Of a DNA stretch of 64,000 nucleotides, positions 10,148 through 19,543 are shown in pieces. The stretch lies in assembly GCF_004803695.1 (NCBI RefSeq), contig NZ_CP039393.1, forward strand, positions 1,488,001 to 1,552,000, given 5' to 3'. This stretch comes from Muribaculum gordoncarteri. Lineage in GTDB: Bacteria; Bacteroidota; Bacteroidia; Bacteroidales; Muribaculaceae. Numbering within the stretch: the stretch's first letter is position 1; each line of letters begins with the position of its first letter. The translations under genes and the position numbers were made by a program. The notes under the pieces are model-generated. The model did not search any database. It saw only the letters and a list, made by a program, of their open reading frames with translations, and was not told the origin of the DNA.

Positions 10148-11352
10148 TGCAGTATTTAGTTAACTATTCTCTGAATGCCGGAGTGATTATCATGATATTA
10201 TGGGTTGGCTATCAATTCGCTCTCTCTCGCAATACTAATTTCAAGACAAGCCGCGCAGCTCTACTTTCTATTTATCTACTTGCTGCGCTTCTCCCATTTA
10301 TGCCCATAATTTCGTTTATTCCTTCCGATATAGCCTTGGTTGGAGGAAATGTTGAAGTGGGTAACATCGAAGCATCCAATAACCCTACAGTAAGCGGTAT
10401 TCAATTCAATCGTATTATTGGATTGATTTATATTGCTGGATGTCTTGCTGTTTCATTTTTTCTACTTATCGGTTGGTATAAAATAATCCGCATTATCAAA
10501 AATGCCAATAAAGAAGAAAGAATCGGCTATACTTTGGCAATCAGCCCACTCTCCTCGACTGCTCCATTTAATTGTTGGAGATATATTGTTGTCAATGAGA
10601 AAGACGCAGACAATGAAACAATCCTTGCACATGAATCAAAACATGTATTTTACGGTCATACTTTTGATTTGATATTAGGTCAATTTGTACTTGTATTACA
10701 GTGGTGGAATCCCGCAGCTTGGTTGATGTTCCGCAGTTTACGCACACTACATGAATACCAAGCAGATGAAGGCGTCCTGACAGAAGGATATTCCCGGTGT
10801 GATTATGAATTACTGATGCTGAATAGAGCCATTGAAAAACAGAACTTCTTCTTGGCTAATACATTTAGCTCCGGAAGTCTCAATGCTCGTATCACGATGA
10901 TGGGCAAGCGTAGAAAACAGTCATCGAAATTAAGTTATCTGGTACTTATTCCTGTGATTTTATTGGCCGCCTTATTTCCAAAAATCCCGTTTGCTCGAAC
11001 CCCGATAGAACCTGCTCAAAATTTAGTTTTTGTGGAGGGTTCTGAAACGATGCCTGAATACCCCGGTGGGGAACAAGCAATGATGAGTGCTATTCTTTGG
11101 GAGGTGAAATATCCGCATGATCTACTCGAAAAGGGAGCCAGTGGTGTGGCACGAATTGGTTTTACTGTAAATACTGACGGCTCAATGTCTGATTTCAAAG
11201 TAGTAAAATCATCGGGGTTTGATGAACTTGACAGTGAAGCTATCCGAGCTATCCAAAGTTCTTTGAAAGAATCTTGGATTTCCGGCACTGTTGATGGAAA
11301 AGCCGTAGCGAGTGCCGTTTCAATTCCTGTAACATTCTACATCGCACAATAA
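10144..11352 (+). CDS. BlaR1-like M56 metallopeptidase sensor with C-terminal TonB domain
   Basis: The protein has 402 residues. Hydrophobic segments near residues 10-27, 37-60, 90-112 and about 265-280 anchor it in the inner membrane. A zinc-protease HExxH reads 'HESKH' (163-167), followed by 'EYQADE' about 50 residues later, as in peptidase family M56. After the last membrane segment comes 'MPEYPGG' and a TonB C-terminal-like domain ('GVARIGFTVNTDGS' ... 'LDSEAIRAIQSS') instead of a penicillin-binding domain. This M56-TonB arrangement is common in Bacteroidetes. It probably senses an envelope signal and cleaves the BlaI partner. The signal is unknown. Confidence 0.85.
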   Translation: MMQYLVNYSLNAGVIIMILWVGYQFALSRNTNFKTSRAALLSIYLLAALLPFMPIISFIPSDIALVGGNVEVGNIEASNNPTVSGIQFNRIIGLIYIAGCLAVSFFLLIGWYKIIRIIKNANKEERIGYTLAISPLSSTAPFNCWRYIVVNEKDADNETILAHESKHVFYGHTFDLILGQFVLVLQWWNPAAWLMFRSLRTLHEYQADEGVLTEGYSRCDYELLMLNRAIEKQNFFLANTFSSGSLNARITMMGKRRKQSSKLSYLVLIPVILLAALFPKIPFARTPIEPAQNLVFVEGSETMPEYPGGEQAMMSAILWEVKYPHDLLEKGASGVARIGFTVNTDGSMSDFKVVKSSGFDELDSEAIRAIQSSLKESWISGTVDGKAVASAVSIPVTFYIAQ

Positions 11353-11366
11353 AACTCTATATTAAT

Positions 11367-13718
11367 ATGTCCGCTCGTCTATATATACTTGTATTTTTTA
11401 TTATTTCGTTTGCTGTGCCAATGTCGGCACAGCAAGATGACGAGCGGCTTGACTCTTTAATCAGAACGCTCGAATTAAAAGAGGTTGTTGTCACGGCTAA
11501 AAAAATAAGACAATCGGGTGATACAATATCTTATGCTGCATCTTCATATATAAGCAAAAATGATAAGACATTAGAGGACTTACTCCGGAAAATGCCCGGT
11601 ATTGAAGTGAAATCGGACGGACAAATTATATATAATGGACAATGGATTAATGAGTTCTATATCGAAGGGTTAGATATGCTTGGCTCTAACTATGGAGTAG
11701 CCACCAAAAATATAGATGCGCATGACATTGGGACTGTACAAATTCTTGAAGATCACCAAGATGTAAAAATGCTCCAAGGCGTAAGGCGCGGAGCCGCACC
11801 AGCAATGAATATACGCCTAAAGCAGAGCGCAAAGGGTATCTGGTCGTCCACTTTTGATGGCGCTATAGGAAGCCAGCCCAATATATCCTGGGATGCATCG
11901 GCTTCACTAATGAACTTCAGACGTAATGCTCAAAATATATCGGTTTATAAAACCAATAACATAGGTATTGATTTACGGACTGAAATTAATGCTCCATCTA
12001 CATACACATCATCTTACGGAACCGGGATATTATATCCTGAGACTCCATCCTTATCTAATAAGTACATTTATAGAAACACCTCTCATAGCCTTTCAGTGAA
12101 CCAGTTGCTGAAACTTAGTGAAGATAAAACATTTACGTTTAATCTTAATTATCTTTTCGACAAAGAAAAGCGTAATTCAAATGATGAAACAACGTATTTG
12201 TCTGACAGTGTGGCAAGGTATATCATCAAGGAATCTAATTCTTCTGATATACATCAGCATTTTGTTGGGACCCATGCTGTTTATAAACTTAATGGGAAGA
12301 AAATATACCTCAAAAATACTCTTTCCGCAAATGCTTCTTTTCCAAAAGGAGAAGGACTAATTAATGATTTAATTCTCCAAAAATTTTCAGCTCACTCAAT
12401 AAAAATTGATGATGAATTGAAACTTAACTATAAGAAACATAATGGGGGAATTGCAGATGCTTCATTCCATATATCCTATAACGATAAGAAGGGATTATTG
12501 AATCTGCCTAATAATGAATTTTGTCAGATAGTAGATCAACGAAGCTTCAATATTGACGGAAGTGGCTCCTTGATTGCTCTTTCAATACCACACTTCATGT
12601 TTAATCTGAATGGAGAAATTGATGCAAGTTGGCAACATGCTAATACCAATCTTGATATTGACAATCAGTCTATGCCTGATGATCAACAAACATGGCAGGT
12701 TGGTGCAAGGGTTACTCCAAAAATATTTTGGCATTATGGGCAAAAATTTCAATGGCTTATATATGTGCCTGCAGGTTTTATGTATTATAAGTCTGACAAT
12801 CAAACTTGGAATTATAATAAAACATTCTTCTCGATAAGACCATATTCGAACATAACATATAAACCATCAGACCGGCTTTCGTTCTCACTTACCACAATAG
12901 GTGAAGAATCCTTACCTTCTGCCATATCCCTTATGGTTCAAAAACGATTTATAGACTACCGCACAACCATCTCTAACCCGGGACATATTGAAGCGACAAT
13001 GAACCGAACACTAAAAACGGCATTCAATGCGAGCTATACAAATGTGTTGGATATGCTATTTGGTAGCCTTGCATTAACGTATGTTCAATCGCGTTATGGC
13101 AATAGTTCCGGATATGACATAACTGACGATATTATTAATTATATAAGATTGCCATATTCTACAAATAGCCGGATATGGCAACTTGATCAAACATTTTCAA
13201 AAGGTTTTTTCCGATGGAACTCAAAGGTAAGTGAGTCATTTAGTATAGGCATGAATAATAGTGAATATTATATCAATGATGAAATTCATGAAGGCAAAAG
13301 CAAGTATCTTCGGGCTAAACTTTCATATAATGCGACGTTTACTAAATGGCTGTCTTTTGAGACCTCAAATGAATATACCCTATCCAAGAGCTTTACAGAT
13401 GGCAAAGCTAATGATGGCACGAAACATACCTTCACCAATGCCACGTCCATTGTATTATGGCCGTTTAAGCAACTGAATGTCTCGCCATCTGTGATGTTCT
13501 ATAATAATAATTACTCTACATCATATAGGAATAATGTGTTCCTGAATTGCAACATTGAATATACTCTCGGAAACACCATACTGTCACTGCAATGCAGTAA
13601 CTTGTTAAACAACGATGTTTTTAGAAGGTATAACGACAATGGAATCATTAGATACTCAAGTGAATATCATTTGCGAGGACGCACTATTATGGTAGGCATT
13701 AGAATACGAATAACATAA
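11367..13718 (+). CDS. TonB-dependent-receptor-like outer membrane protein
   Basis: The 783-residue protein starts with a signal peptide ('LYILVFFIISFAVPMSAQ'), then 'LKEVVVTAKKI', the usual entry to a plug domain ('DLLRKMPGIEVKSDGQIIYNG'). The remainder is rich in alternating aromatic/polar beta-strand sequence and ends in 'TIMVGIRIRIT', consistent with a beta-barrel. It lacks a SusC-type N-terminal domain. The gene sits 14 bp after the BlaR1/TonB-like sensor and before a GLPGLI protein, an arrangement repeatedly found in Bacteroidetes. Transport or secretion of an unknown ligand is the likely role. Confidence 0.75.
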   Translation: MSARLYILVFFIISFAVPMSAQQDDERLDSLIRTLELKEVVVTAKKIRQSGDTISYAASSYISKNDKTLEDLLRKMPGIEVKSDGQIIYNGQWINEFYIEGLDMLGSNYGVATKNIDAHDIGTVQILEDHQDVKMLQGVRRGAAPAMNIRLKQSAKGIWSSTFDGAIGSQPNISWDASASLMNFRRNAQNISVYKTNNIGIDLRTEINAPSTYTSSYGTGILYPETPSLSNKYIYRNTSHSLSVNQLLKLSEDKTFTFNLNYLFDKEKRNSNDETTYLSDSVARYIIKESNSSDIHQHFVGTHAVYKLNGKKIYLKNTLSANASFPKGEGLINDLILQKFSAHSIKIDDELKLNYKKHNGGIADASFHISYNDKKGLLNLPNNEFCQIVDQRSFNIDGSGSLIALSIPHFMFNLNGEIDASWQHANTNLDIDNQSMPDDQQTWQVGARVTPKIFWHYGQKFQWLIYVPAGFMYYKSDNQTWNYNKTFFSIRPYSNITYKPSDRLSFSLTTIGEESLPSAISLMVQKRFIDYRTTISNPGHIEATMNRTLKTAFNASYTNVLDMLFGSLALTYVQSRYGNSSGYDITDDIINYIRLPYSTNSRIWQLDQTFSKGFFRWNSKVSESFSIGMNNSEYYINDEIHEGKSKYLRAKLSYNATFTKWLSFETSNEYTLSKSFTDGKANDGTKHTFTNATSIVLWPFKQLNVSPSVMFYNNNYSTSYRNNVFLNCNIEYTLGNTILSLQCSNLLNNDVFRRYNDNGIIRYSSEYHLRGRTIMVGIRIRIT

Positions 13719-13728
13719 ATATACACCC

Positions 13729-14604
13729 ATGAGAATTTTGATTACACTTTTAGCATCCTTAATGATGCTTGCCGGGCCTGCCGCTATAGCACAGGTTACC
13801 GTATCGTATGCTATGGATACGCCTACGTTTACCCTCGCTCATGAGGACACTGATAAGTATGAGACATTAGATACTTGCTATCTTAACGTTTCATACCAGT
13901 TCAAGTATCGCAATTCAGAGAAAGACGATTCTTTGAGTTTCGATGACATCATGGACTTGCAAATGGGAAAAGACTACAATGCTTTCTTTAGCCGTGATTT
14001 GCGAGCTCTTGATACACAAAACACGAAAGAACTTAAATCTACAATGCAATTCTCTACTATTCCGGAGAATTATGTTGGGTTCGACCTTCTGTTCAATCAT
14101 AAGGACTCACTGACTACAGTCACCAATCGTCTTCCATACACTTCTCAAGTCATTGAATACAGTGAACAATCAGAATCTCCTGAATGGACGTATATACCCG
14201 ATGAGATTGCTACTGTAATGGACTATCATTGCCATGTCGCAACATGCAATTATGGAGGAAGAAATTGGAAAGTGTATTATACAAATGACATTCCTGTTCC
14301 TTATGGACCGTGGAAGCTGAACGGAGTAAAGGGATTGGTCCTTAAGGCTGAAGACTCTGAAAACAACTTTATTTTTGAAGCTGTAGGTTTGACACAAAAG
14401 CCACAACCTATTATTCGCTATGACTGGAGTAGAAAGAAAATGAAGAAAGAAGATTGGAAAAAATATGAACAGGAGATGTATAAAAACGCCGGGGCATTCG
14501 TCCGAAATACTGGGGCACGCATCCTTATTATGGATAACAGTGAACAAGGTTTTCATCGTCTCAATGAAGATTGGTCTCAATACTACAATCCATTAGAAAG
14601 ATAA
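13729..14604 (+). CDS. GLPGLI family protein
   Basis: The protein has 291 residues with a signal peptide ending near 'GPAAIAQ'. The diagnostic block 'VYYTNDIPVPYGPWKLNGVKGLVL' spans about residues 183-206; the family name motif GLPGLI appears here as 'GVKGLV'. GLPGLI proteins are Bacteroidetes envelope proteins of unknown biochemical role, usually encoded next to a TonB-dependent-receptor-like barrel, as here (10-bp gap). It is the last gene of the BlaI operon, so the pair is probably the regulated output. Confidence 0.8.
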   Translation: MRILITLLASLMMLAGPAAIAQVTVSYAMDTPTFTLAHEDTDKYETLDTCYLNVSYQFKYRNSEKDDSLSFDDIMDLQMGKDYNAFFSRDLRALDTQNTKELKSTMQFSTIPENYVGFDLLFNHKDSLTTVTNRLPYTSQVIEYSEQSESPEWTYIPDEIATVMDYHCHVATCNYGGRNWKVYYTNDIPVPYGPWKLNGVKGLVLKAEDSENNFIFEAVGLTQKPQPIIRYDWSRKKMKKEDWKKYEQEMYKNAGAFVRNTGARILIMDNSEQGFHRLNEDWSQYYNPLER

Positions 14605-14656
14605 TAACCAAACAGTCTTTTCAAAACGTAGATTATCAAGTTATACTGTGAACTCC

Positions 14657-14681
14657 GCCCTCGGCATAAAATGTCGGGGGC
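14657..14681 (+). other. hairpin between the GLPGLI gene and the RteB-like gene
   Basis: A 10-bp stem (GCCCTCGGCA / TGTCGGGGGC, two G-T pairs, TAAAA loop) lies just upstream of the regulator gene. No U-run follows, so it may be a weak terminator for the BlaI operon or a leader structure. Confidence 0.4.
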
Positions 14682-14733
14682 TACTCTTAACGACAATAAC
14701 TCAATGTATTCATCATATTTTATAACCAGAGCA

Positions 14734-16005
14734 ATGAACAAGATTCTCATTGTAGATGCGTCCGCACCCGACGGGAGAATTATGGCGGGCTTGTTGACAC
14801 GGGCCGGTTATGATCCTGTCGTTACGGATTGCATCGAGGCCGGAAAAGTTGAGGCGGCAAAGCTGCCTCCCGGCGCGGTTATCGTAGCGGCAATGCGATT
14901 GTCGGACGGTACCGCAAAAGAGTTTATTAACTGGCTGAAGACCGAGGGATACAAATTCCCTGTCATAGCCATAGTGGATAACCTGAACACTGACGCTGTT
15001 GATGTGATGCGTGGCGGTGGAGCTGTCGATGTGGTTCAGCGTCTTGCGATTGACAAGCAACTGATTGAAACGGTTGAGAAATATGCAAAACCGGAACACG
15101 TCGTGCTGACACTCGGCAATCAACTGTTACCGCGCAAAAGCGAGGTATGGCAGAAGATTGAGGAAAAGATAACGGCTATTGCCGCTACCAACGCCAACGC
15201 AATCATCTTCGGAGAGTGCGGTTCGGGCAAGGAACAGGTGGCACACCAAATCTACCTCAACAGTTCGCGTGAGCAGAAACCAATAACCATCGTCGATGCC
15301 GGGGGTGCTGCTCTCGTAGGTCGGCACAATCCCGAAAATGAGCGCAGTGAAATCTACAACCGCATAGAGGGATACTTTCAAAAGTCAGCAGGTGGAACAA
15401 TCATCATAAAGAATGTGCATCTGTTGACCTTTGAGAAACAATCGGTGTTACTGCACATCCTCGAAACCGAACATCCCGACGTGCGTGTAATCTGCACCGC
15501 AGAGCCGGAGTTGTTGAAGATGGTAACGGAAAAGACATTCCGCCCCAATCTGTTCTTCATTCTCCGACAATCAGACATCGCTGTGCCGGCGCTGAAAGAT
15601 ACAACCGAGGACATTCCAGAAATTGCCGATTTCTTCCTCAAACGCTATTCAGCCAAGACAGGCAAACAGCGAAAGCACCTCGACGCATCGGCGATAAAGG
15701 CGCTTAAACTCTACCCGTGGCCCGGCAACGTGCGCGAGTTGAAAGACATCGTTCTTTTCGCCGCTTTCCACGCCAAAGGCGATATCATATCCGAGGCTGA
15801 CATCAATTTCAACCTATCGGAGCCGAGGGCTGACGATGATTTAAGCCTGCGCAATCCGCAACGTGAACGTGAGAAAATACTCGAAGCGTATCGTCGCGGA
15901 GGCAGTTGGAGCGAGGCTGCCAAGCTGTTAGGCATAACCGAAAAAACACTTTTCAATCTTCGCAATAAGTACGGAATTGAGCGAAACGGTGAAAATCAGC
16001 CTTGA
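14734..16005 (+). CDS. RteB-like sigma-54-type response regulator, apparently degenerate
   Basis: From ATG 14734 the protein has 423 residues: receiver-like domain (1-110), AAA+ central domain, and a C-terminal Fis-type helix-turn-helix ('SEAAKLLGITEKTLFNLRNKYG'). Walker A reads 'GECGSGKE'. In CTnDOT-type elements RteB activates excision and transfer genes. Two key features are missing. The position expected to hold the phospho-acceptor aspartate reads alanine ('AVIVAAMRLSDG', Ala53), and no GAFTGA loop for sigma-54 contact is visible. No RteA-type sensor kinase is adjacent. It may act without phosphorylation or sigma-54. The in-frame ATG at 14671 would add 21 unlike residues. Confidence 0.7.
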   Translation: MNKILIVDASAPDGRIMAGLLTRAGYDPVVTDCIEAGKVEAAKLPPGAVIVAAMRLSDGTAKEFINWLKTEGYKFPVIAIVDNLNTDAVDVMRGGGAVDVVQRLAIDKQLIETVEKYAKPEHVVLTLGNQLLPRKSEVWQKIEEKITAIAATNANAIIFGECGSGKEQVAHQIYLNSSREQKPITIVDAGGAALVGRHNPENERSEIYNRIEGYFQKSAGGTIIIKNVHLLTFEKQSVLLHILETEHPDVRVICTAEPELLKMVTEKTFRPNLFFILRQSDIAVPALKDTTEDIPEIADFFLKRYSAKTGKQRKHLDASAIKALKLYPWPGNVRELKDIVLFAAFHAKGDIISEADINFNLSEPRADDDLSLRNPQREREKILEAYRRGGSWSEAAKLLGITEKTLFNLRNKYGIERNGENQP

Positions 16006-16085
16006 CATACTCGCTAAAAATGACTAACTTTGCAGTATAAAACTGCAAAACATGCGGCTGGAGAGCCAGCCCTACATACTTTTTA
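16002..16085 (+). promoter_or_regulatory. consensus promoter followed by a short hairpin leader or small RNA
   Basis: TTG (16002-16004) and TAACTTTG (16025-16032), 20 bp apart, form a strong Bacteroidetes promoter that overlaps the end of the RteB-like gene. Transcription from about 16039 would immediately produce a perfect 6-bp hairpin GGCTGG-AGAG-CCAGCC (16056-16071) and then TTTTT at 16080-16084. The next gene starts 440 bp downstream. It could be an attenuator or a roughly 45-nt RNA. The rest of 16086-16524 shows only a second TAACTTTG (16396-16403) before the methyltransferase gene. Confidence 0.45.
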
Positions 16086-16539
16086 CATATCATAACACCG
16101 CATTGTGTTCAGTGAAAAATCTGGTAATTTTATATTAACGCTTGTAACCATACTGATAATCAATCTTATTCACATATTGCGGCGTACGAATAGTGTACTT
16201 TTGGAGAAGTTATAGGAAACCCTAGACTAAGAGATTTGAGATATTTATATTACATTAAGGATTTTTAATTGCGCTGGTTTGCCTCTTTTCTCGTTACTAC
16301 AACCTCTACCTTCAAACCGCAGTCTCCATTACGACTTCCATTTCTTGTAGATAAATTTTCCTCTGCGTGGGCACTCTCAATTCAAAGATTTTTCGTAACT
16401 TTGCACTACATCGCAATTTGCGCTGACAAAGACCACCCAAATGTAATTAATACATTACCATATATAAGAGACTCTTTCATAGTTGCAAAAGGTTTGGTCG
16501 CCTGTCAGCCTATGAAGGAGTTTCTTGCTTATTGGCTGT

Positions 16540-17838
16540 ATGCTTGACAGAACAGTTAGATTTATTGACCTATTCGCCGGCATTGGCGGAATACGCACTG
16601 GCTTGTCTCAGGCTTTAGAGGAAGCCGGATATACGCCTCATTGCGTGTTGACGTCAGAAATCAAACCGTATGCAGTCAAGGTCTTGCAAGATAATTATCC
16701 GCAAGAAAATATGGTTGGTGATGTCACGCAGTTATCCACTGATGATATTCCGGATTTTGATATTCTTTGTGCGGGATTCCCATGTCAGGCATTTTCTTCG
16801 GCTGGGAAAAGACAAGGTTTTGCCGATACACGAGGAACTTTGTTTTTTGAGGTGGAAAGGATATTACGGGCTAAGCGACCTCAAGGATTTATTCTTGAAA
16901 ATGTTGAAGGTCTTGTCAACCATGATGGAGGCAGAACACTTGATGTCATCATTTCCAAATTGCTTGATTTGGGGTATAAAGTGGAATATAAGGTATTGAA
17001 TTCAACTCAGTTTGGCGTACCCCAAGAACGTAAACGCATATATATTGTAGGTACATTTGTGGAGAAACCCAATCTTGAGCAATTTCCTGTGGCGACAAAA
17101 ACCGTAGGGGACGTGCTTGAATTCGGAAGACCCACAGTTGATAGTCCGTTTGTTAAATTGCTTCTACAACATTTTAAGATTGAGGAACTTTACGGCAAAT
17201 CAATCAAAGACAAACGAGGCGGAGATACAAATATTCATTCTTGGGATATCGAAACAAAGGGGCCGGTTTCCCAAGAACAGAAAAAATTGTTGAACAGCAT
17301 TCTTCGTGAGAGAAGAAAGAAGAAATGGGCAGAAGACATTGGTATTGAGTGGATGGATGGAATGCCTCTGACAACAGCACAAATATCATCATTCTTCCCT
17401 CATCCTAACTTACAGGAGTTGCTTGATGATTTGGCTGATAAAGGCTACCTAAAATTTGAGCATCCCAAACAGAAGAAGAAAAAAACAGACTTGTTTGGCA
17501 ATACAACAACAATTCGAGAACAGGATTTATCTCTCCCGAAAGGATATAATATTGTTGCAGGTAAATTGAGCTTTGAAATCAGCAAAGTTATGGGACCAAA
17601 TGAAATAGCCCCCACTTTGGTAGCTATGGATATGCAAAAACTGTTCGTGGCTGATGGCGGAGGACTGCGCCGTCTTACACTTCGTGAAGGATTGCGATTG
17701 TTCGGATATCCCGAAACGATGCAGCTCAATGTGTCAGAAAAGGATGGTTTTGACTTGTTGGGCAATACAGTTGTTGTCCCTGTTATCAAAGCTGTTGCAA
17801 CACGCTTAATTAACGCCATAAATAGCTTAAATGAATAA
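16540..17838 (+). CDS. DNA cytosine-5 methyltransferase of a type II R-M system
   Basis: The order of C5-methyltransferase motifs is complete. Motif I is 'FIDLFAGIGGIRTGL' near the N-terminus, motif IV 'GFPCQAFSSAG' with the catalytic cysteine, motif VI 'ENVEGL', motif VIII 'QERKRIYIVG', and motifs IX-X 'LLGNTVVVPV' at the end. About 432 residues. The reading frame also allows a TTG at 16525 placed 4 nt after AAGGAG; ATG 16540 was preferred but the choice is open. It overlaps the restriction gene by 8 bp. It should protect the target of the partner nuclease; GGNNCC is possible if the NgoBV assignment of the partner holds. Confidence 0.92.
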   Translation: MLDRTVRFIDLFAGIGGIRTGLSQALEEAGYTPHCVLTSEIKPYAVKVLQDNYPQENMVGDVTQLSTDDIPDFDILCAGFPCQAFSSAGKRQGFADTRGTLFFEVERILRAKRPQGFILENVEGLVNHDGGRTLDVIISKLLDLGYKVEYKVLNSTQFGVPQERKRIYIVGTFVEKPNLEQFPVATKTVGDVLEFGRPTVDSPFVKLLLQHFKIEELYGKSIKDKRGGDTNIHSWDIETKGPVSQEQKKLLNSILRERRKKKWAEDIGIEWMDGMPLTTAQISSFFPHPNLQELLDDLADKGYLKFEHPKQKKKKTDLFGNTTTIREQDLSLPKGYNIVAGKLSFEISKVMGPNEIAPTLVAMDMQKLFVADGGGLRRLTLREGLRLFGYPETMQLNVSEKDGFDLLGNTVVVPVIKAVATRLINAINSLNE

Positions 17839-18571
17839 TCCAATTATATTGACAGCAGAGGAAGTTTTTGACAGACTCCTAAACGTAGATAGGATTAAAA
17901 CCGCAGAAGGGCAAATACGCTTTTATCTCGGTGATGTGGACATTATTGTCAAACAAAAGGATGTGGTAGGCAATATCATTCAAGAATGGCTCGAAGGATG
18001 GTTAAGAAAAAACAACATTGCATTTGACACTAATGTCAACACACAAATGCCACCCGATATTTTTCTTAATCCGGAGAATCATACCGTAGACCTTCTTGAA
18101 GTCAAAGCCTTCAATCGTCAAGCTTCACCGGGTTTTGATATTGCTGATTTTAAGGCATACGCTCGTGAAATATTACAATCGCCACATATGCTCCATACAA
18201 AATACCTCATATTTGGCTACAAAATGTCGAATGAAGGTGTAGTCACTATTCAAGACTTATGGTTAAAGAATGTTTGGGAAATTTGTAGGTCTATGGATAG
18301 ATGGGCTCTTAATGTTCAATATAAGAACCATGTAATCCATAAAATACGTCCGGCTACTTGGTACAGCAATAATCGCAAGTATCCTTTGTTTCAATCATTG
18401 GAACATTTCCTTTCGGCTATTGAGGAAACCTTATTTGGGTATCCTGATACTCATGAACTATCAATTGGATGGAGAAAAAGAGTGGCAGACTCATATCAAC
18501 AAGCGTTTGGCGTGAAAATCAATATTCCTCGATGGGAGGACATAGTAGATATTTATAAGCCTAAAAATTAG
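17831..18571 (+). CDS. type II restriction endonuclease, NgoBV-like
   Basis: The 246-residue protein directly overlaps the C5-methyltransferase gene. A PD-(D/E)xK-type signature is visible: 'MPPDIFLN' (PD) then 'VDLLEVKAF' with the E-x-K pair, around residues 72-94. The general run of the protein recalls NgoBV-family nucleases (GGNNCC), but this was judged from memory and the specificity should not be relied on. AT-rich composition, like the other cargo genes here, suggests acquisition as a unit with its methylase. Confidence 0.75.
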   Translation: MNNPIILTAEEVFDRLLNVDRIKTAEGQIRFYLGDVDIIVKQKDVVGNIIQEWLEGWLRKNNIAFDTNVNTQMPPDIFLNPENHTVDLLEVKAFNRQASPGFDIADFKAYAREILQSPHMLHTKYLIFGYKMSNEGVVTIQDLWLKNVWEICRSMDRWALNVQYKNHVIHKIRPATWYSNNRKYPLFQSLEHFLSAIEETLFGYPDTHELSIGWRKRVADSYQQAFGVKINIPRWEDIVDIYKPKN

Positions 18572-18577
18572 TGTCGG

Positions 18578-19510
18578 ATGTTTGTGGATATAGACAATGA
18601 TGCCATTTCAATACATTTTGAAACGGATAACGATCAGCACTTTATTGATGCTTTTGTAGAGGCATCTTGTTCAACCGCATTTCTTGAATTCGCGAGACAT
18701 CTTGCAAAAATTTATAATTGTGAGATTAAGGTAGAAACTGCTGTACTAAGAGAAGGCAGTGTAATCAAAGACTTTAAGATTCTTTGGAAAGAAAAAAGCG
18801 TAAGAAAAACTTTTTATGCGACCTTACTTACTCTGCTTTTTTACAACCCATGCAATCATTTATTAGAAAAGGGTATTGATAGATTATTTGAGGATACGGA
18901 GTTAACTGAATTACAAAAAGAAGCTCTGAGATTAGAAATTGAACAACGCAAGTCAGAATTGGAATCATGCTATTCATTAGTTAAGAAACAATCTGATTTT
19001 TATAAGTCTGCTTCTAAAGATGAGTCCATAGAAGGAATTTCACTAAGTGTTTCATCAAACAACAGTCATAGTGGCTTTCGTACGCCAACTATTAAGCGAT
19101 CTTCTTTTGATGAATATATCCTTGATTCAAATAAACTCGATCCCGAAATAAACGATGCTGCAATTGTTATTATTGATAGTCCAGTTATTTCGGACAAGAA
19201 TTATAAATGGCGTGGCACATATAACGGAGTGCCAATTAGTTTCAATATTCAAGATTCCGAGTTTTTGGTTAAAGTTCGAGCGGGAATATATGTGTTCAAA
19301 GCAGGGATGGCTATCAAATGTCAATTAAAATGCAATAGGAGTATTAATGAGAATGGCGATATTATTGCATCAGACTACCTCGTTCAGGAGGTTTATGAAC
19401 TAATTAGTGGTGTTGCGATAGAAATAACGTCCGCTGGTAAACGTAAGGAACAAAAGAAAGTTCAAGACATTTCTCCAAACCTTTTTACCTATTTAGATGA
19501 TAAGCAGTAA
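18578..19510 (+). CDS. unrecognised 310-residue protein linked to the R-M genes
   Basis: I do not recognise this protein. It has an acidic N-terminal segment, a short hydrophobic stretch 'FYATLLTLLFYNP' (about residues 88-100) that could associate with membrane, a charged helical region (about 115-145), and a C-terminal beta-rich part. It starts 7 bp after the restriction gene in the same direction, so it is probably co-transcribed. Its position next to a restriction system makes a defence or element-maintenance role possible, but no motif shows it. Confidence 0.6.
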   Translation: MFVDIDNDAISIHFETDNDQHFIDAFVEASCSTAFLEFARHLAKIYNCEIKVETAVLREGSVIKDFKILWKEKSVRKTFYATLLTLLFYNPCNHLLEKGIDRLFEDTELTELQKEALRLEIEQRKSELESCYSLVKKQSDFYKSASKDESIEGISLSVSSNNSHSGFRTPTIKRSSFDEYILDSNKLDPEINDAAIVIIDSPVISDKNYKWRGTYNGVPISFNIQDSEFLVKVRAGIYVFKAGMAIKCQLKCNRSINENGDIIASDYLVQEVYELISGVAIEITSAGKRKEQKKVQDISPNLFTYLDDKQ

Positions 19511-19543
19511 ATATGTTTCAAATTTACTTTACGAATTGACGAA

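Noticed and set aside
16110-16135. AATCTGGTAA shared with the sequence just before the tracr-like RNA (22532-22541)
   Set aside because: A 10-bp match in 64 kb is expected by chance fairly often, and no further pairing supports a guide-target relation.
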